From positions 1 to 63,893 of the forward strand of contig DATAEK010000091.1 in NCBI GenBank assembly GCA_036258055.1: a stretch of DNA of 63,893 nt, read 5' to 3'. The stretch's first letter is position 1; each line of letters starts with the position of its first letter. The notes under the pieces were generated by a model, which saw only the letters and a program-made list of their open reading frames with translations, made no database searches and was not told the DNA's origin. The DNA is from DATAEK01 sp036258055. Its GTDB lineage: Bacteria; Acidobacteriota; Vicinamibacteria; Vicinamibacterales; 2-12-FULL-66-21. Position numbers and translations under genes: made by a program. Below are positions 52,328 to 60,510 of the stretch, in pieces.

Positions 52328-54834
52328 TAGAAATTCAACCAGTACGCCAGCTTGACGAGGAAGACGTTCGTGGCGCGGGCATCGAAGATCCCGCCGAAGT
52401 CGCGCTCGAAGCGGAAGGTGCCGTGATCGAGCGTGTCCTCGCGGCCCTGCTGCCAGACCACGAACAGCGTCGATCCCGGAGCGTATTCCCAGCGCAGGAC
52501 GTTGGTCGTCCGGAAGGATCGGTAGTTGAAGTCGGGGTTCTCAGTGTACGCGAACGGGCGATAGCGATCGGCGTACGAACGGGACCTGCCGTCGGCGAGC
52601 TCCTTGAAGTTCGAGTAGTCACCGGCGGACACGAACGGCTCGGCATACAACTGAATCGACAGTGTCGGCGTCACGGTGTAGTTGACGCGCGTCGTGAGGC
52701 CGACGGTCTTCTGATCCAGCAGGCCGAAGACGTAGTGACTGCCGCTCTGCTCGATCCACTGCGACTCGTCGTGGTTCGTGCCGATGTGCAGACCACCGCT
52801 GATCAAGAGAAAAGACGACGGTCGCCAGTCGAGTGACGGGCTGTAGTCGGCCGAATGGGAGCCGTGCTGGTCGTTGCCGCGGAACATGAACACGCTCGCG
52901 GCTACCGCGCGCCGATTGTCGCTGTTGAGATATGCCCACACCCCGCGCTGACCGTTGTCGTACGCGCCCGGACCGCCGCGCGTGGCGCGATCGTCGAACC
53001 CCTGGACGTTCACGTTGACGCCCATGCCGGTGCTCCAGTTGTTGGCGAACACCGCGTGTGCGTTGACGTTGCCGCCCGAGAACAGCATGTCGCCGCCGTA
53101 GTTCCAGCCGGCCCACTGATTGAGGTTGAAGCGAAAGCTTCGCAGGTATTTCGACGGCCGTTCGTGCTTCCACTGCATCCAGTTGCTCATCGTGCGCTGA
53201 TCGGCGCGACGCAGGAACCCGACGTCGTTGATCTCGAAGCCGGGACTCTTGAGGGTCACCGACGACGAGAAGCGCACGCGCTCTCCGCCAATCTTGTTGA
53301 TCGAGGCCTGGGCGCCGTAGCCATTCAAGGTGGTGCGCGAGGGGTCGTAGTCCAGATAGTCCGCGTCGGGACGCTGGAAGCTGTGAACGTTGCTTTCCTG
53401 CAGCTCGGTGATCGCGGTGGGGTCACCCTGCACGTGGCTGCCAGCCCAGTAGCCCTGAAATGCGTAGCGCGTTTTGAAGCGCCAATTCCAGTCGATGCCG
53501 CCGGTATACGCCTGGTCCGCCAGGTTCCGCGTGAAGACGTCCAGGTTCCGGTTGGTCCCGGTCAACATGAACCCGAGCGAGGACTGATCGGCGAACTCGC
53601 GCCGGGCGCGCACGACCGAGTAGCTCGTGAACGGTTCCACGGTCTCTCGCCGGCGAGCGAAACCATCAGTGATCACGGCGTGCTCGCCGTCCGTCAGAGC
53701 GTTGAGCGCGCCGACCGAGAACGCGCCGATCCGCCCGGTCAGCTTCGACGCGCCGAGGATGGTCGTCTGCGTGGGCGCCTGTGAGTAACTGCCGTCCGGG
53801 ACATCGGGCTCGCCGTGCGGGCTGCGGCCGATCCGGCGTGAGTAAAACAGGCCGCTGCACTGGCCGTCATTGCAGTCGATATCGAACCGGAAGATGCCGG
53901 ACCCTTCGACGAAGAAGGGACGCCGTTCGGAGAAGAACGTCTCGAAGGCCGACAGGTTCACGACCGCGGGATCGGCTTCGACCTGGCCGAAGTCGGGGTT
54001 GACCGTGCCAGTCAGCGTCAGCCCCGGTTTCACGGCGTACTTCAGATCGAGACCGATCGCCGCATCCGGGTCGGTGGGCTGCTCGAGCGGATTGCCGGCT
54101 TCGACCGGCTGCTGCGTCACGTCGCCGACGAGATACGGCACGAGCTCGAGCCGTTTCGGGGAACGATCGAGTTCGAGGCCAACCAGGTCGCCGAACGACG
54201 AGACGTAGCCGGTCGCGTTGCGCGACAGCAGGGGCCACGTCGTCGTCTCATTCAGCCGGCCGATCTGCCGCACGATGGCGAGACCGAACGTCGTCTTCGC
54301 GGCCGGCTGAAATCGGAGCTGCGAGAATGGAATGCGGAATTCGGCCCGCCAGCCGGTGGGACTGCGATTGACTGCAACCTCCCAGACCGCGTCCCATCCT
54401 TGATCCGAGTCGCCGTCGTTGAACCAGTAGGCGTCCTGCTTCACACCGGCTGGATTCACCGCGAATTCGAACGCGCTCCGGCGATCGTGAAATGAGTCGA
54501 CGAGCACGCGAATCCAGTCCGATGGCGATCCCTCGTCGCGGCGCGTGCGGATTCCAACCAGCCGCGACGGATCGGGATCCGTCGCCGAGACGGCCACGTA
54601 CAAATAGGTGGTGTCGTAGGCAATGCGCGCTTCAGTCGGAAAGCTCGGCGGCGCACCGTCGGCCGGCTCGCGCTGCAGAAAGCCGGTGATCGGCGGCGCT
54701 TGCCGCCACACATCTTCTGTCAGCTCGCCATCGACACGGATTGCGGAAGCCTGCGAGACAGCCGGGATCGACGGCCGCGCGGCAGAGGACGGCGCGGCAA
54801 GCAGGCATGCCAGTGAGGTCAGCAGGAGAATCAC
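52327..54834 (-). CDS. CBM9-domain outer-membrane beta-barrel protein (DUF5916-like)
   Basis: The 835-residue product has a signal peptide (about 1-18). A family-9 carbohydrate-binding-like domain spans about 30-210 (IRVDGELTEDVWRQAPPITG, RIAYDTTYLYVAVSATDPD, RAEFRIPFSQLRF). A long beta-barrel region (about 225-835) starts LVPYLVGDV and contains the family signature FFSERRPFFVEGSGIF. It ends with a hydrophobic strand VFLVKLAYWLNF, as expected for outer-membrane insertion. DUF5916 proteins are common in Acidobacteriota; a carbohydrate-binding or uptake role is suspected, not shown. The GTG start is accepted because the signal peptide follows at once. Gap 54835-54961 holds no gene. Confidence 0.85.
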   Translation of the reverse strand: MILLLTSLACLLAAPSSAARPSIPAVSQASAIRVDGELTEDVWRQAPPITGFLQREPADGAPPSFPTEARIAYDTTYLYVAVSATDPDPSRLVGIRTRRDEGSPSDWIRVLVDSFHDRRSAFEFAVNPAGVKQDAYWFNDGDSDQGWDAVWEVAVNRSPTGWRAEFRIPFSQLRFQPAAKTTFGLAIVRQIGRLNETTTWPLLSRNATGYVSSFGDLVGLELDRSPKRLELVPYLVGDVTQQPVEAGNPLEQPTDPDAAIGLDLKYAVKPGLTLTGTVNPDFGQVEADPAVVNLSAFETFFSERRPFFVEGSGIFRFDIDCNDGQCSGLFYSRRIGRSPHGEPDVPDGSYSQAPTQTTILGASKLTGRIGAFSVGALNALTDGEHAVITDGFARRRETVEPFTSYSVVRARREFADQSSLGFMLTGTNRNLDVFTRNLADQAYTGGIDWNWRFKTRYAFQGYWAGSHVQGDPTAITELQESNVHSFQRPDADYLDYDPSRTTLNGYGAQASINKIGGERVRFSSSVTLKSPGFEINDVGFLRRADQRTMSNWMQWKHERPSKYLRSFRFNLNQWAGWNYGGDMLFSGGNVNAHAVFANNWSTGMGVNVNVQGFDDRATRGGPGAYDNGQRGVWAYLNSDNRRAVAASVFMFRGNDQHGSHSADYSPSLDWRPSSFLLISGGLHIGTNHDESQWIEQSGSHYVFGLLDQKTVGLTTRVNYTVTPTLSIQLYAEPFVSAGDYSNFKELADGRSRSYADRYRPFAYTENPDFNYRSFRTTNVLRWEYAPGSTLFVVWQQGREDTLDHGTFRFERDFGGIFDARATNVFLVKLAYWLNF

Positions 54835-54961
54835 GTGAGCTCGGTCGCCTCGGCAGCACGGTCACCAGGGCAATCGAGGTTTTAGACGAGCCCTCGACCT
54901 CGAGGGTTGGCAGGTTTAGCAGGGGGCCGAATCACGCGGAAGAGACGGGGCCGAACGTCAA

Positions 54962-55891
54962 TCAGAAGACGGCGATCCGCAGGTTGACAGGGGCGCTTGG
55001 CATCTTCGCGACTCTGAGTATCGCGCCTCTCGAATAGCTGATGATGTAGAGCTCGCCCGCAGCGTCCAGTCCGAAGCCGCTGATGTTTCCGAGCAGGCCG
55101 GAACCGCCGAGCTCGGCGGTGTGTTCCACGAGGTTGCTCGCGGTCGCCTCGTCCGTGGTCGGATTGACGGTCAGCATGAGGGACCACACCCGGGCATCGA
55201 CGAAATCGGCGTAGAAGTATCGGCCGCGCGCGCCCGGAATCGCGGCTCCGCGATAAACGTACCCGCCGCTGATCGAGTGTCCGGTGGGATGGCTGTACTC
55301 GAAGATCGGATCGGTCAGCGGCAGCGACGACGGTGGCGTTGTCAGGACGTGATCGTGCGCGCCCTCGCGATTGCGCCAGCCGTAGTTGCGCCCGGCAGTG
55401 TTGGCAGGCTCGTAGTCGATCTCTTCCCACAGGTTCTGACCCACGTCGCCGACGACGAGCGCGCCGGTTCCACCGCGCGCAGGATCGTCGAAGCTGAACT
55501 TCCACGGATTCCGCCAGCCCACGCTCCAGATCTCTGGACGGGTCAGGCCCGCGTTGCCGCCGGGCACGACGAAGCCCTGCGGATGAGAATCCACCACATT
55601 CACGTCGATCCGCAGCATTTTCCCGAGCAGCTCGTTCGGGTTCTGCGCGAGCGCCATCGGATCGTCGCTCGAACCGCCGTCGCCCATACCGATGTACAGA
55701 TACCCGTCGGGGCCGAACGCCATGCAGCCACCATTGTGGTTCGCAAACGGCTGCACGATGTAGTTGGTCCCCGTCGACCAGACGAGATCGAATCTCGAGG
55801 ACGGATCGGCGACGAGTGGCGTCGTCGCCGATCGCTTGAACCGTGCGACGACGGTGTGTCCATCCAGTGATCTCGTGAAGTTGACGTAGAA
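54962..55891 (-). pseudogene. PQQ-dependent sugar dehydrogenase (GSDH family), 5'-truncated
   Basis: The frame encodes about 310 residues matching the C-terminal two thirds of soluble aldose sugar dehydrogenases. It reads RFYVNFTRSLDGHTVVARF, PFANHNGGCMAFGPDGYLY, GDGGSSDDP, EIWSVGWRNPWKFSFD and GGYVYRGAAIPGARGRYFY. The usual signal peptide and first ~110-130 residues are missing. Homology stops abruptly at the RFYVN motif (55891), exactly where the 97-nt repeat begins. The frame stays open through the repeat to 56143 but gives nonsense. It lacks an export signal and first propeller blades, so it is probably non-functional. Whether this is a real deletion or an assembly joint needs read data. 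Confidence 0.75.
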
Positions 55892-55988
55892 CCGTCGCGA
55901 TGCGCGACAGCGCGGAGCGACAGCGGCAGGGGTGGGGTCCCCGCCGCGCTTGGAACAAAGGTCGGGCCCCGCGAGCGCTGAGAAATGC
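55892..55988. repeat. Copy of the dispersed GC-rich repeat at the truncation point of the sugar dehydrogenase
   Basis: On the minus strand it starts GCATTTCTCAGCGCTCG (55988) and ends GCGCATCGCGACGG (55892). It is 97 nt with two differences from 36069-36165 in the opposite orientation. One end lies 16 nt after the egtD stop codon; the other is fused to the truncated dehydrogenase frame. Confidence 0.88.
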
Positions 55989-56004
55989 GACAACGGAGAA
56001 ACGG

Positions 56005-56970
56005 CTACATCGCGGTGAAGAGCGTCAGCGCGAACTTCGCGTCCTGGTCGATCCACTGTTCGCTGGCGGCGAAGTTTGACTCCGCCCCCATGTCGACGAT
56101 CTGATCCGGCGTGTATTTGTAGGAGCTTTCGGTCCAGATCCACTCGTCGCGGCGGAATGGGACCACCGCATCAGCATCAGAAATCGTGACGACGTGGGGT
56201 TTGCGCGCGACGAGGTGCATCTCGATCCGCTGCTGCTCCGCATTCCAGATCGCGCGGTGCGAGAACGCTCGCAAATCGAAGTTGCCGTGCAACTCGCGGT
56301 TGATGCGCACCAGCAGGTTCATGTTGAACGCCGCCGTCACGCCCAGCGGGTCGTCGTACGCGAGGAGCAAATCCCGTTCGGGCTTGACGAGATCGGCGCC
56401 GAGCAACAGGAGATCGCCCGGCGCCAGCGCACGGCGAATCCGCGCGAGGAACGCCGCTGCCGCAGGCGTGTCGAAGTTTCCGAGGTTCGATCCAAGCAGA
56501 AGAACGAGCATCGGGCCCCTTCCGTCGCGAGCCGCCACGGCTCGACGCAGGCCTTCCTCGTACGGGGATTGATGGCCCACGACGGAGAAATGTTGAAAAC
56601 GCGTGAGCCGCTGCTCGGTCTGCTCGAGCGCCTGCGACGAGATGTCGATCAGATGGACCCTGGCCGATCCGCCGCGGGCCTGCAGGGTCTCGGCGAGGAG
56701 CATCAGCTTCTCACCGCTGCCGCACCCGAGCTCGACGATCGTGCCGCCGTCGTCGCCAATCGTCGAGACGATGGCATCGCTGTGGCGTGCAAGGAGCCGC
56801 GTTTCCGACCGCGTGATCCGGTACCACGGCAGACGGCAGATCGCCTCGAAGAGAGACGAGCCGAGCGGATCGTAGAGGTACTTGGATTGGAGCTGTTTCG
56901 GATCGAGCGCGAGATCGCGGCGGACGTCGGCCGCGAATTCGGCCACGAGGGAACGATTCGTCACTCCCAT
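56005..56970 (-). CDS. egtD: L-histidine N-alpha-methyltransferase EgtD
   Basis: The 321-residue product is the expected size. EgtD uses three SAM molecules to make hercynine, the first step of ergothioneine synthesis. Signatures are SKYLYDPLGSSLFEAICRLP, the SAM motif VELGCGSGEK (about 79-88), LLLGSNLGNF (about 156-165), LLLGADLVKPERDL, and FNMNLLVRINRELHG. The histidine-binding segment YKYTPDQIVDMG is near the C-terminus. AAGGA lies about 11 nt before the ATG. It follows egtB by 45 nt on the same strand, so the two steps of the pathway are co-expressed. Confidence 0.93.
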   Translation of the reverse strand: MGVTNRSLVAEFAADVRRDLALDPKQLQSKYLYDPLGSSLFEAICRLPWYRITRSETRLLARHSDAIVSTIGDDGGTIVELGCGSGEKLMLLAETLQARGGSARVHLIDISSQALEQTEQRLTRFQHFSVVGHQSPYEEGLRRAVAARDGRGPMLVLLLGSNLGNFDTPAAAAFLARIRRALAPGDLLLLGADLVKPERDLLLAYDDPLGVTAAFNMNLLVRINRELHGNFDLRAFSHRAIWNAEQQRIEMHLVARKPHVVTISDADAVVPFRRDEWIWTESSYKYTPDQIVDMGAESNFAASEQWIDQDAKFALTLFTAM

Positions 56971-57015
56971 GGTGTCAGGCTTCCTTCACTGCAGGCGGCG
57001 CGCGCCTGCGCGCGC

Positions 57016-58410
57016 CTACCGCCGAGTGTCCGCGGGTCCGGCAGTTCTGAACGCCGCGTAAACGTAGGGGTAATTGGGCCGGAACCAGTTGCGGAAACTG
57101 CGGCGCACGAGCTCGCGTGCCGTCGCGGAGGATGCGCCCTTCATCACGTAGTGCTGACCGTCGAAGAAATCGGCTGAGTACTCGGGGTAGGAGGCCATGG
57201 CTTCGAATCCTTCGAAGGGTCCGAAGATCGTGGACGTCCATTCCCATCCGTTGCCGACGAGATCCTGCACGCCCCAGGCGCTGGCACCCGCCGGTCGCGA
57301 GCCTGCCGGAACCGGCTCCCAGCTCGTGAAGTCGAAGTTGCCGCGCGTCGAATCAGGCGCGTCGCTACCCCATGGGAAATCGCGCTCATCACCACTGGGC
57401 GTGCCGAATGCGGCGCGATGATACTCCGCCTCGGTCATCAAACGCCGCTCCTTCCACCGGGCGAATGCCTCGGCTTCCGCCTGACTGACGGAGACGGGCC
57501 AGGCGGGCGGCAGCGGAATGTCCTCGAACATGCCGTGCCAGAACCATTGGCCATCCCGGCGCAGCCAGAAGATCGGGTACTCGAGGCGTTCCTGCTGGAT
57601 CAACTCCCAGCCCTCATTGGACCAGAGCTCACGCCGGCGATAGCCACCAGCCTCGACGAACTCGAGATACTCCGCATTGCTGATGTTCAGCGCGTCGACG
57701 TCGAACGCCGGGACTTCCACCCGGTGCTCGCCGAACTCGTTGTCCCACCCGAACGGAATGCGATCGCGATGTGCACCGAGTGTCGCCACGCCAGCCGGAA
57801 TCGAGATCCGCGTCTGTGCGACCGGTGACGCCGGGAGCTCGTAGCGGAGATCGGCGGGTCGTCGTTTGTGCTCGTGGGGCAGACGATGCCACATGTAGAG
57901 GAGCGTTTCCTGATGCATCGCCTCGTGCTCGAGCGCCGTGAAGATGCCTTCCCCGCGCCGCATCGCCGGACGATCCTCGACGAACGGTGCCTCGCGCAGC
58001 GCGGTCAGGATCACCTCGTCGGCCGCGCGGCCAAAGGCCAGCACCTCCTCACGCCGCGGCCAGACCGTCGTCGCGCCGCTCCTGGGCACGGCGGTCTGCT
58101 CGCTGTCCGGATCAATCCCGCGGGCAAACAGTTGCTCGAGGCGCTCGTCGACGCCCGGCCGTCCGAGTCCCCGCTTGACCAGGGCAATCAGGCTGAAGGC
58201 CGGCAGATGCCCTTCGTAGAACACGATCGGGTTCCGCAGCGAGATGGGCCGTGAGTAATAGACGGCCGGGTCGATCAGATCGAAGATCAGCCGCGACCGC
58301 TCACGGTTGCGGAGGTACCACTGGACGAGATCGGATCGGTTGAGCGACAGCTGACGGGGGGAATCGGTAACCGCCACGGGTGCTCCTTGCGAACGCTGAC
58401 TGGAAGACAT
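57016..58410 (-). CDS. egtB: Ergothioneine sulfoxide synthase EgtB
   Basis: The 464-residue product has an N-terminal DinB-like four-helix domain with the iron-binding motif HEAMHQE (H-x3-H-x-E, about 167-173) and an early histidine in FYEGHLP. A C-terminal FGE-sulfatase-type domain follows (about 200-464; NISNAEYLEFVEAGGYRR, DLVGNGWEWTSTIF, RRSFRNWFRPNYPYVYAAFR). EgtB joins a thiol donor to hercynine with oxygen. The ATG at 58410 is chosen; an in-frame start at 58545 would lie inside ku. It sits between ku (25 nt upstream) and egtD. Confidence 0.93.
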   Translation of the reverse strand: MSSSQRSQGAPVAVTDSPRQLSLNRSDLVQWYLRNRERSRLIFDLIDPAVYYSRPISLRNPIVFYEGHLPAFSLIALVKRGLGRPGVDERLEQLFARGIDPDSEQTAVPRSGATTVWPRREEVLAFGRAADEVILTALREAPFVEDRPAMRRGEGIFTALEHEAMHQETLLYMWHRLPHEHKRRPADLRYELPASPVAQTRISIPAGVATLGAHRDRIPFGWDNEFGEHRVEVPAFDVDALNISNAEYLEFVEAGGYRRRELWSNEGWELIQQERLEYPIFWLRRDGQWFWHGMFEDIPLPPAWPVSVSQAEAEAFARWKERRLMTEAEYHRAAFGTPSGDERDFPWGSDAPDSTRGNFDFTSWEPVPAGSRPAGASAWGVQDLVGNGWEWTSTIFGPFEGFEAMASYPEYSADFFDGQHYVMKGASSATARELVRRSFRNWFRPNYPYVYAAFRTAGPADTRR

Positions 58411-58435
58411 GAATTCGCTCGACTGGGAGATGCAT

Positions 58436-59320
58436 TTAGGCAATTTTCCGGCGGCGATCGCCTTTACCCTCGCGCTTTGGCCGTCCCCGCCGGGCGGTGA
58501 CGCCCGCTTTGTGCTTCGACGCCGCCGGACGGGCGGAGGTTTCACGCCCGCGGCGGCCTTCCAAACTGGCCTTGAGGCGCGCCATCAGATCGACGACCTC
58601 GGCCTGGCGCGGAGTCTCGGCCTCCTTCAGGCGGGGTTTCTTGCCTTTCAGTTTGGCCTGGATGACGCGCATCAGGTTGTCACGGTATTCGTCAGTGTAC
58701 TTGGAAGGATCCCAGGACGCCGCAAGGTTGTCCACGAGCTGACGGGCAATCTTGAGCTCCGCCGGTCTGATGCCGTTTCGCGCGGGGAAGTGAAAGTCCG
58801 ACAAATCGGCGAGCTCGTCGGCGAACCGCATCATGGTCAAAACCAGTGCGTCGTCGATGACCTCGACGGCCGCGAGGTGCTGCTCTTCCCGCAGGATGAT
58901 CTTGCTGATGCCAATTCGTCCCGACTCGCGCAGCGCCTCGCGCAAGAGCGCATACGCGCGCTCGCCGCCTTTAGATGGCTGAAGGTAGTACGGCGTTTCG
59001 AAGAAGCGTTCGTCGATCTCTTCGGTGCTGACGAAGTCGAGAATGTCGATCGTTTTCGTTTTCTGAACGGCCGCGGTCTTGAAGTCTTCCTTCGTGATGA
59101 CCACGAACTGACCCTTCTCGTACTCGTAGCCCTTGACGAGCTCCTCCCAGGCGACCGGCTTCCCTTCGGTCCGGCAGATCCGCTCGTACTGGACGGGTGA
59201 TTCATCCTTCGCGTGAAGGAGTCGGAGCTTCGGCCGATGATCGCGCACGGCGCTGTACAACTCGACCGGGATGTTCACGAGCCCGAAGGCAATCGATCCT
59301 TTCCAGATGGCACGGGGCAT
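58436..59320 (-). CDS. ku: Ku protein, non-homologous end joining
   Basis: The 294-residue product begins with the bacterial Ku signature MPRAIWKGSIAFGLVNIPV. The core continues RLLHAKDESPVQYERICRTE, GYEYEKGQFVVITKEDF and YYLQPSKGGERAYALLREAL. A lysine/arginine-rich tail (about 240-294) is typical of bacterial Ku and binds DNA. Ku binds double-strand ends and recruits LigD; no ligD is in this window. GGAG lies 6 nt before the ATG. It heads a ku-egtB-egtD run on one strand, which suggests a shared role in oxidative or desiccation damage (inference). Confidence 0.93.
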   Translation of the reverse strand: MPRAIWKGSIAFGLVNIPVELYSAVRDHRPKLRLLHAKDESPVQYERICRTEGKPVAWEELVKGYEYEKGQFVVITKEDFKTAAVQKTKTIDILDFVSTEEIDERFFETPYYLQPSKGGERAYALLREALRESGRIGISKIILREEQHLAAVEVIDDALVLTMMRFADELADLSDFHFPARNGIRPAELKIARQLVDNLAASWDPSKYTDEYRDNLMRVIQAKLKGKKPRLKEAETPRQAEVVDLMARLKASLEGRRGRETSARPAASKHKAGVTARRGRPKREGKGDRRRKIA

Positions 59321-59322
59321 GT

Positions 59323-59543
59323 CAGTCTCCAGTCGCCCGCCGGGAGTCGCCAGTCACAGTCGTCGGTCAGTCGTCCGTCGTCCTCAATCGGCAGTCGGAG
59401 TGGTCGTACGCGCGGCGGGCCCGATCCATTCTTGATCGGGCCCGCACATACGCATCACGCTTCGTAGCCGTCGGGCGCAACTGTCGACTCGCGACTGACT
59501 GCCGACTGCGACTAACGACCGTCGACTACCGACTACCGACTGT
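59323..59543. repeat. Two 7-bp-period arrays flanking a 12-bp hairpin
   Basis: The first array starts CAGTCTC, CAGTCGC, CCGCCGG, GAGTCGC, CAGTCAC (59323 on) and decays to about 59399. A perfect stem follows, GCGGGCCCGATC (59415-59426, outer base G pairing C at 59445) with its complement to 59445 and a 7-nt loop. The second array (59485-59543) contains CGACTAA, CGACCGT, CGACTAC, CGACTAC, CGACTGT. It fills the gap between ku and the next gene; no coding frame is credible. Confidence 0.75.
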
Positions 59544-59999
59544 TTACATCGAGCAGCTCGAAGACACCATCGTCACCGTGCGGACGTTGAGGCTCTTCTC
59601 AGGCTTGTCGGACTTCTCGGCGCCGCTCGTGGCCGCGCTGCTGGGGGCCTTATCCGACGGGGCCACCGTGCCGGTGATCTGCACCGTGTGTCCGACGTGC
59701 TCGCTCAGGTTCACGCTCGCGGGCGCGCCGATGAGACGCAGCGTCGCGTTTTCGATGCCCTTGGTATCCGGAGCTGACGTCGTGCCCGAGGTTCCGGTCG
59801 CGCCGGGCGCCGCCTTGTCGTCGGGTTTGGCGTTCGCAAGCACGAAGGAGCCTGGCTGGTCGCCGGCGCGTACGCAGCCGGTAAGGGTTACGGTCTTATC
59901 TTTGTCGGCCGTCTGGGACGGCGTCTGTGGCGGCTGCTGTGCCGAGAGCCCGACAGCGAACGCCGCTGCGAGACAGGTAGCTGCAAATACACGCTTCAT
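59544..59999 (-). CDS. Small secreted protein, hypothetical
   Basis: The 151-residue product has a signal peptide (about 1-20, ending LSAQQ). A domain follows that opens VTLTGCVRAGDQPGSFVLAN and closes NLSEHVGHTVQITGTV, separated by a Gly/Thr/Ser-rich insert. It ends with SSSCSM. The beta-strand pattern resembles small OB-like periplasmic domains. Two cysteines could form a disulfide. Family not named. AGGAGG lies 5 nt before the ATG, which settles the start against a longer frame from 60062. It lies upstream of ku on the same strand, but a 223-nt repeat-filled gap separates them. Confidence 0.7.
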   Translation of the reverse strand: MKRVFAATCLAAAFAVGLSAQQPPQTPSQTADKDKTVTLTGCVRAGDQPGSFVLANAKPDDKAAPGATGTSGTTSAPDTKGIENATLRLIGAPASVNLSEHVGHTVQITGTVAPSDKAPSSAATSGAEKSDKPEKSLNVRTVTMVSSSCSM

Positions 60000-60339
60000 C
60001 GAGGTCCTCCTCATAAGTTCGTTTACTAACATCGTGCTGTTGCGGTGCAGAAAGCGCGCCACGCGCGCGCGATCCGCTTGCTACGGCTGACGTTCTGCCA
60101 AGTGGCGCTGCGATCACGAGTACGCCGATGCGCGATCGAGGAGAGTGCGCGACGCATGACTTTGGTGGTGGTTGCGGCTGTGTTGCGATCGGATACGTGC
60201 GCGCACGCAGTTACCTGTGTGAGGCAGCAGCCAGCTCGAGCACCATCGACTCACGAACGACCGCAGTCGCGGTCAGGTCGAGCCGGCGGTCAGACCTTCG
60301 TGGATGTGCTACGCTTTAGTCCGTCGTCCGCTTTCGAGC

Positions 60340-60426
60340 GCGAAAGTGGCGGAACTGGCAGACGCGCCGGACTTAGGATCCGGTAGCCGGAAGGCTATGG
60401 GGGTTCGACTCCCCCCTTTCGCACCA
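60340..60426 (+). tRNA. tRNA-Leu (anticodon TAG)
   Basis: 87 nt including an encoded CCA end. The acceptor stem is GCGAAAG/CTTTCGC. The anticodon arm CCGGA-CTTAGGA-TCCGG reads TAG. There is a long variable arm (TAGCCGGAAGGCTA) and a TTCGA T-loop, as expected for class II tRNA-Leu. The 340 nt upstream (60000-60339) contain no gene that I can support; TACGCT at 60310-60315 is a weak -10 candidate. Confidence 0.95.
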
Positions 60427-60510
60427 TCCATCGCACCGCCGGGGGGCCGCCCTGGCGAGACCATCACCAGGCGAGGGCGGGCTTCGGCAGTTCCGCGATT
60501 CCTACTCCGC

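Noticed and set aside
55892..56143. N-terminal extension of the truncated sugar dehydrogenase through the repeat
   Set aside because: The peptide from the repeat has no similarity to the missing propeller blades or to a signal peptide.
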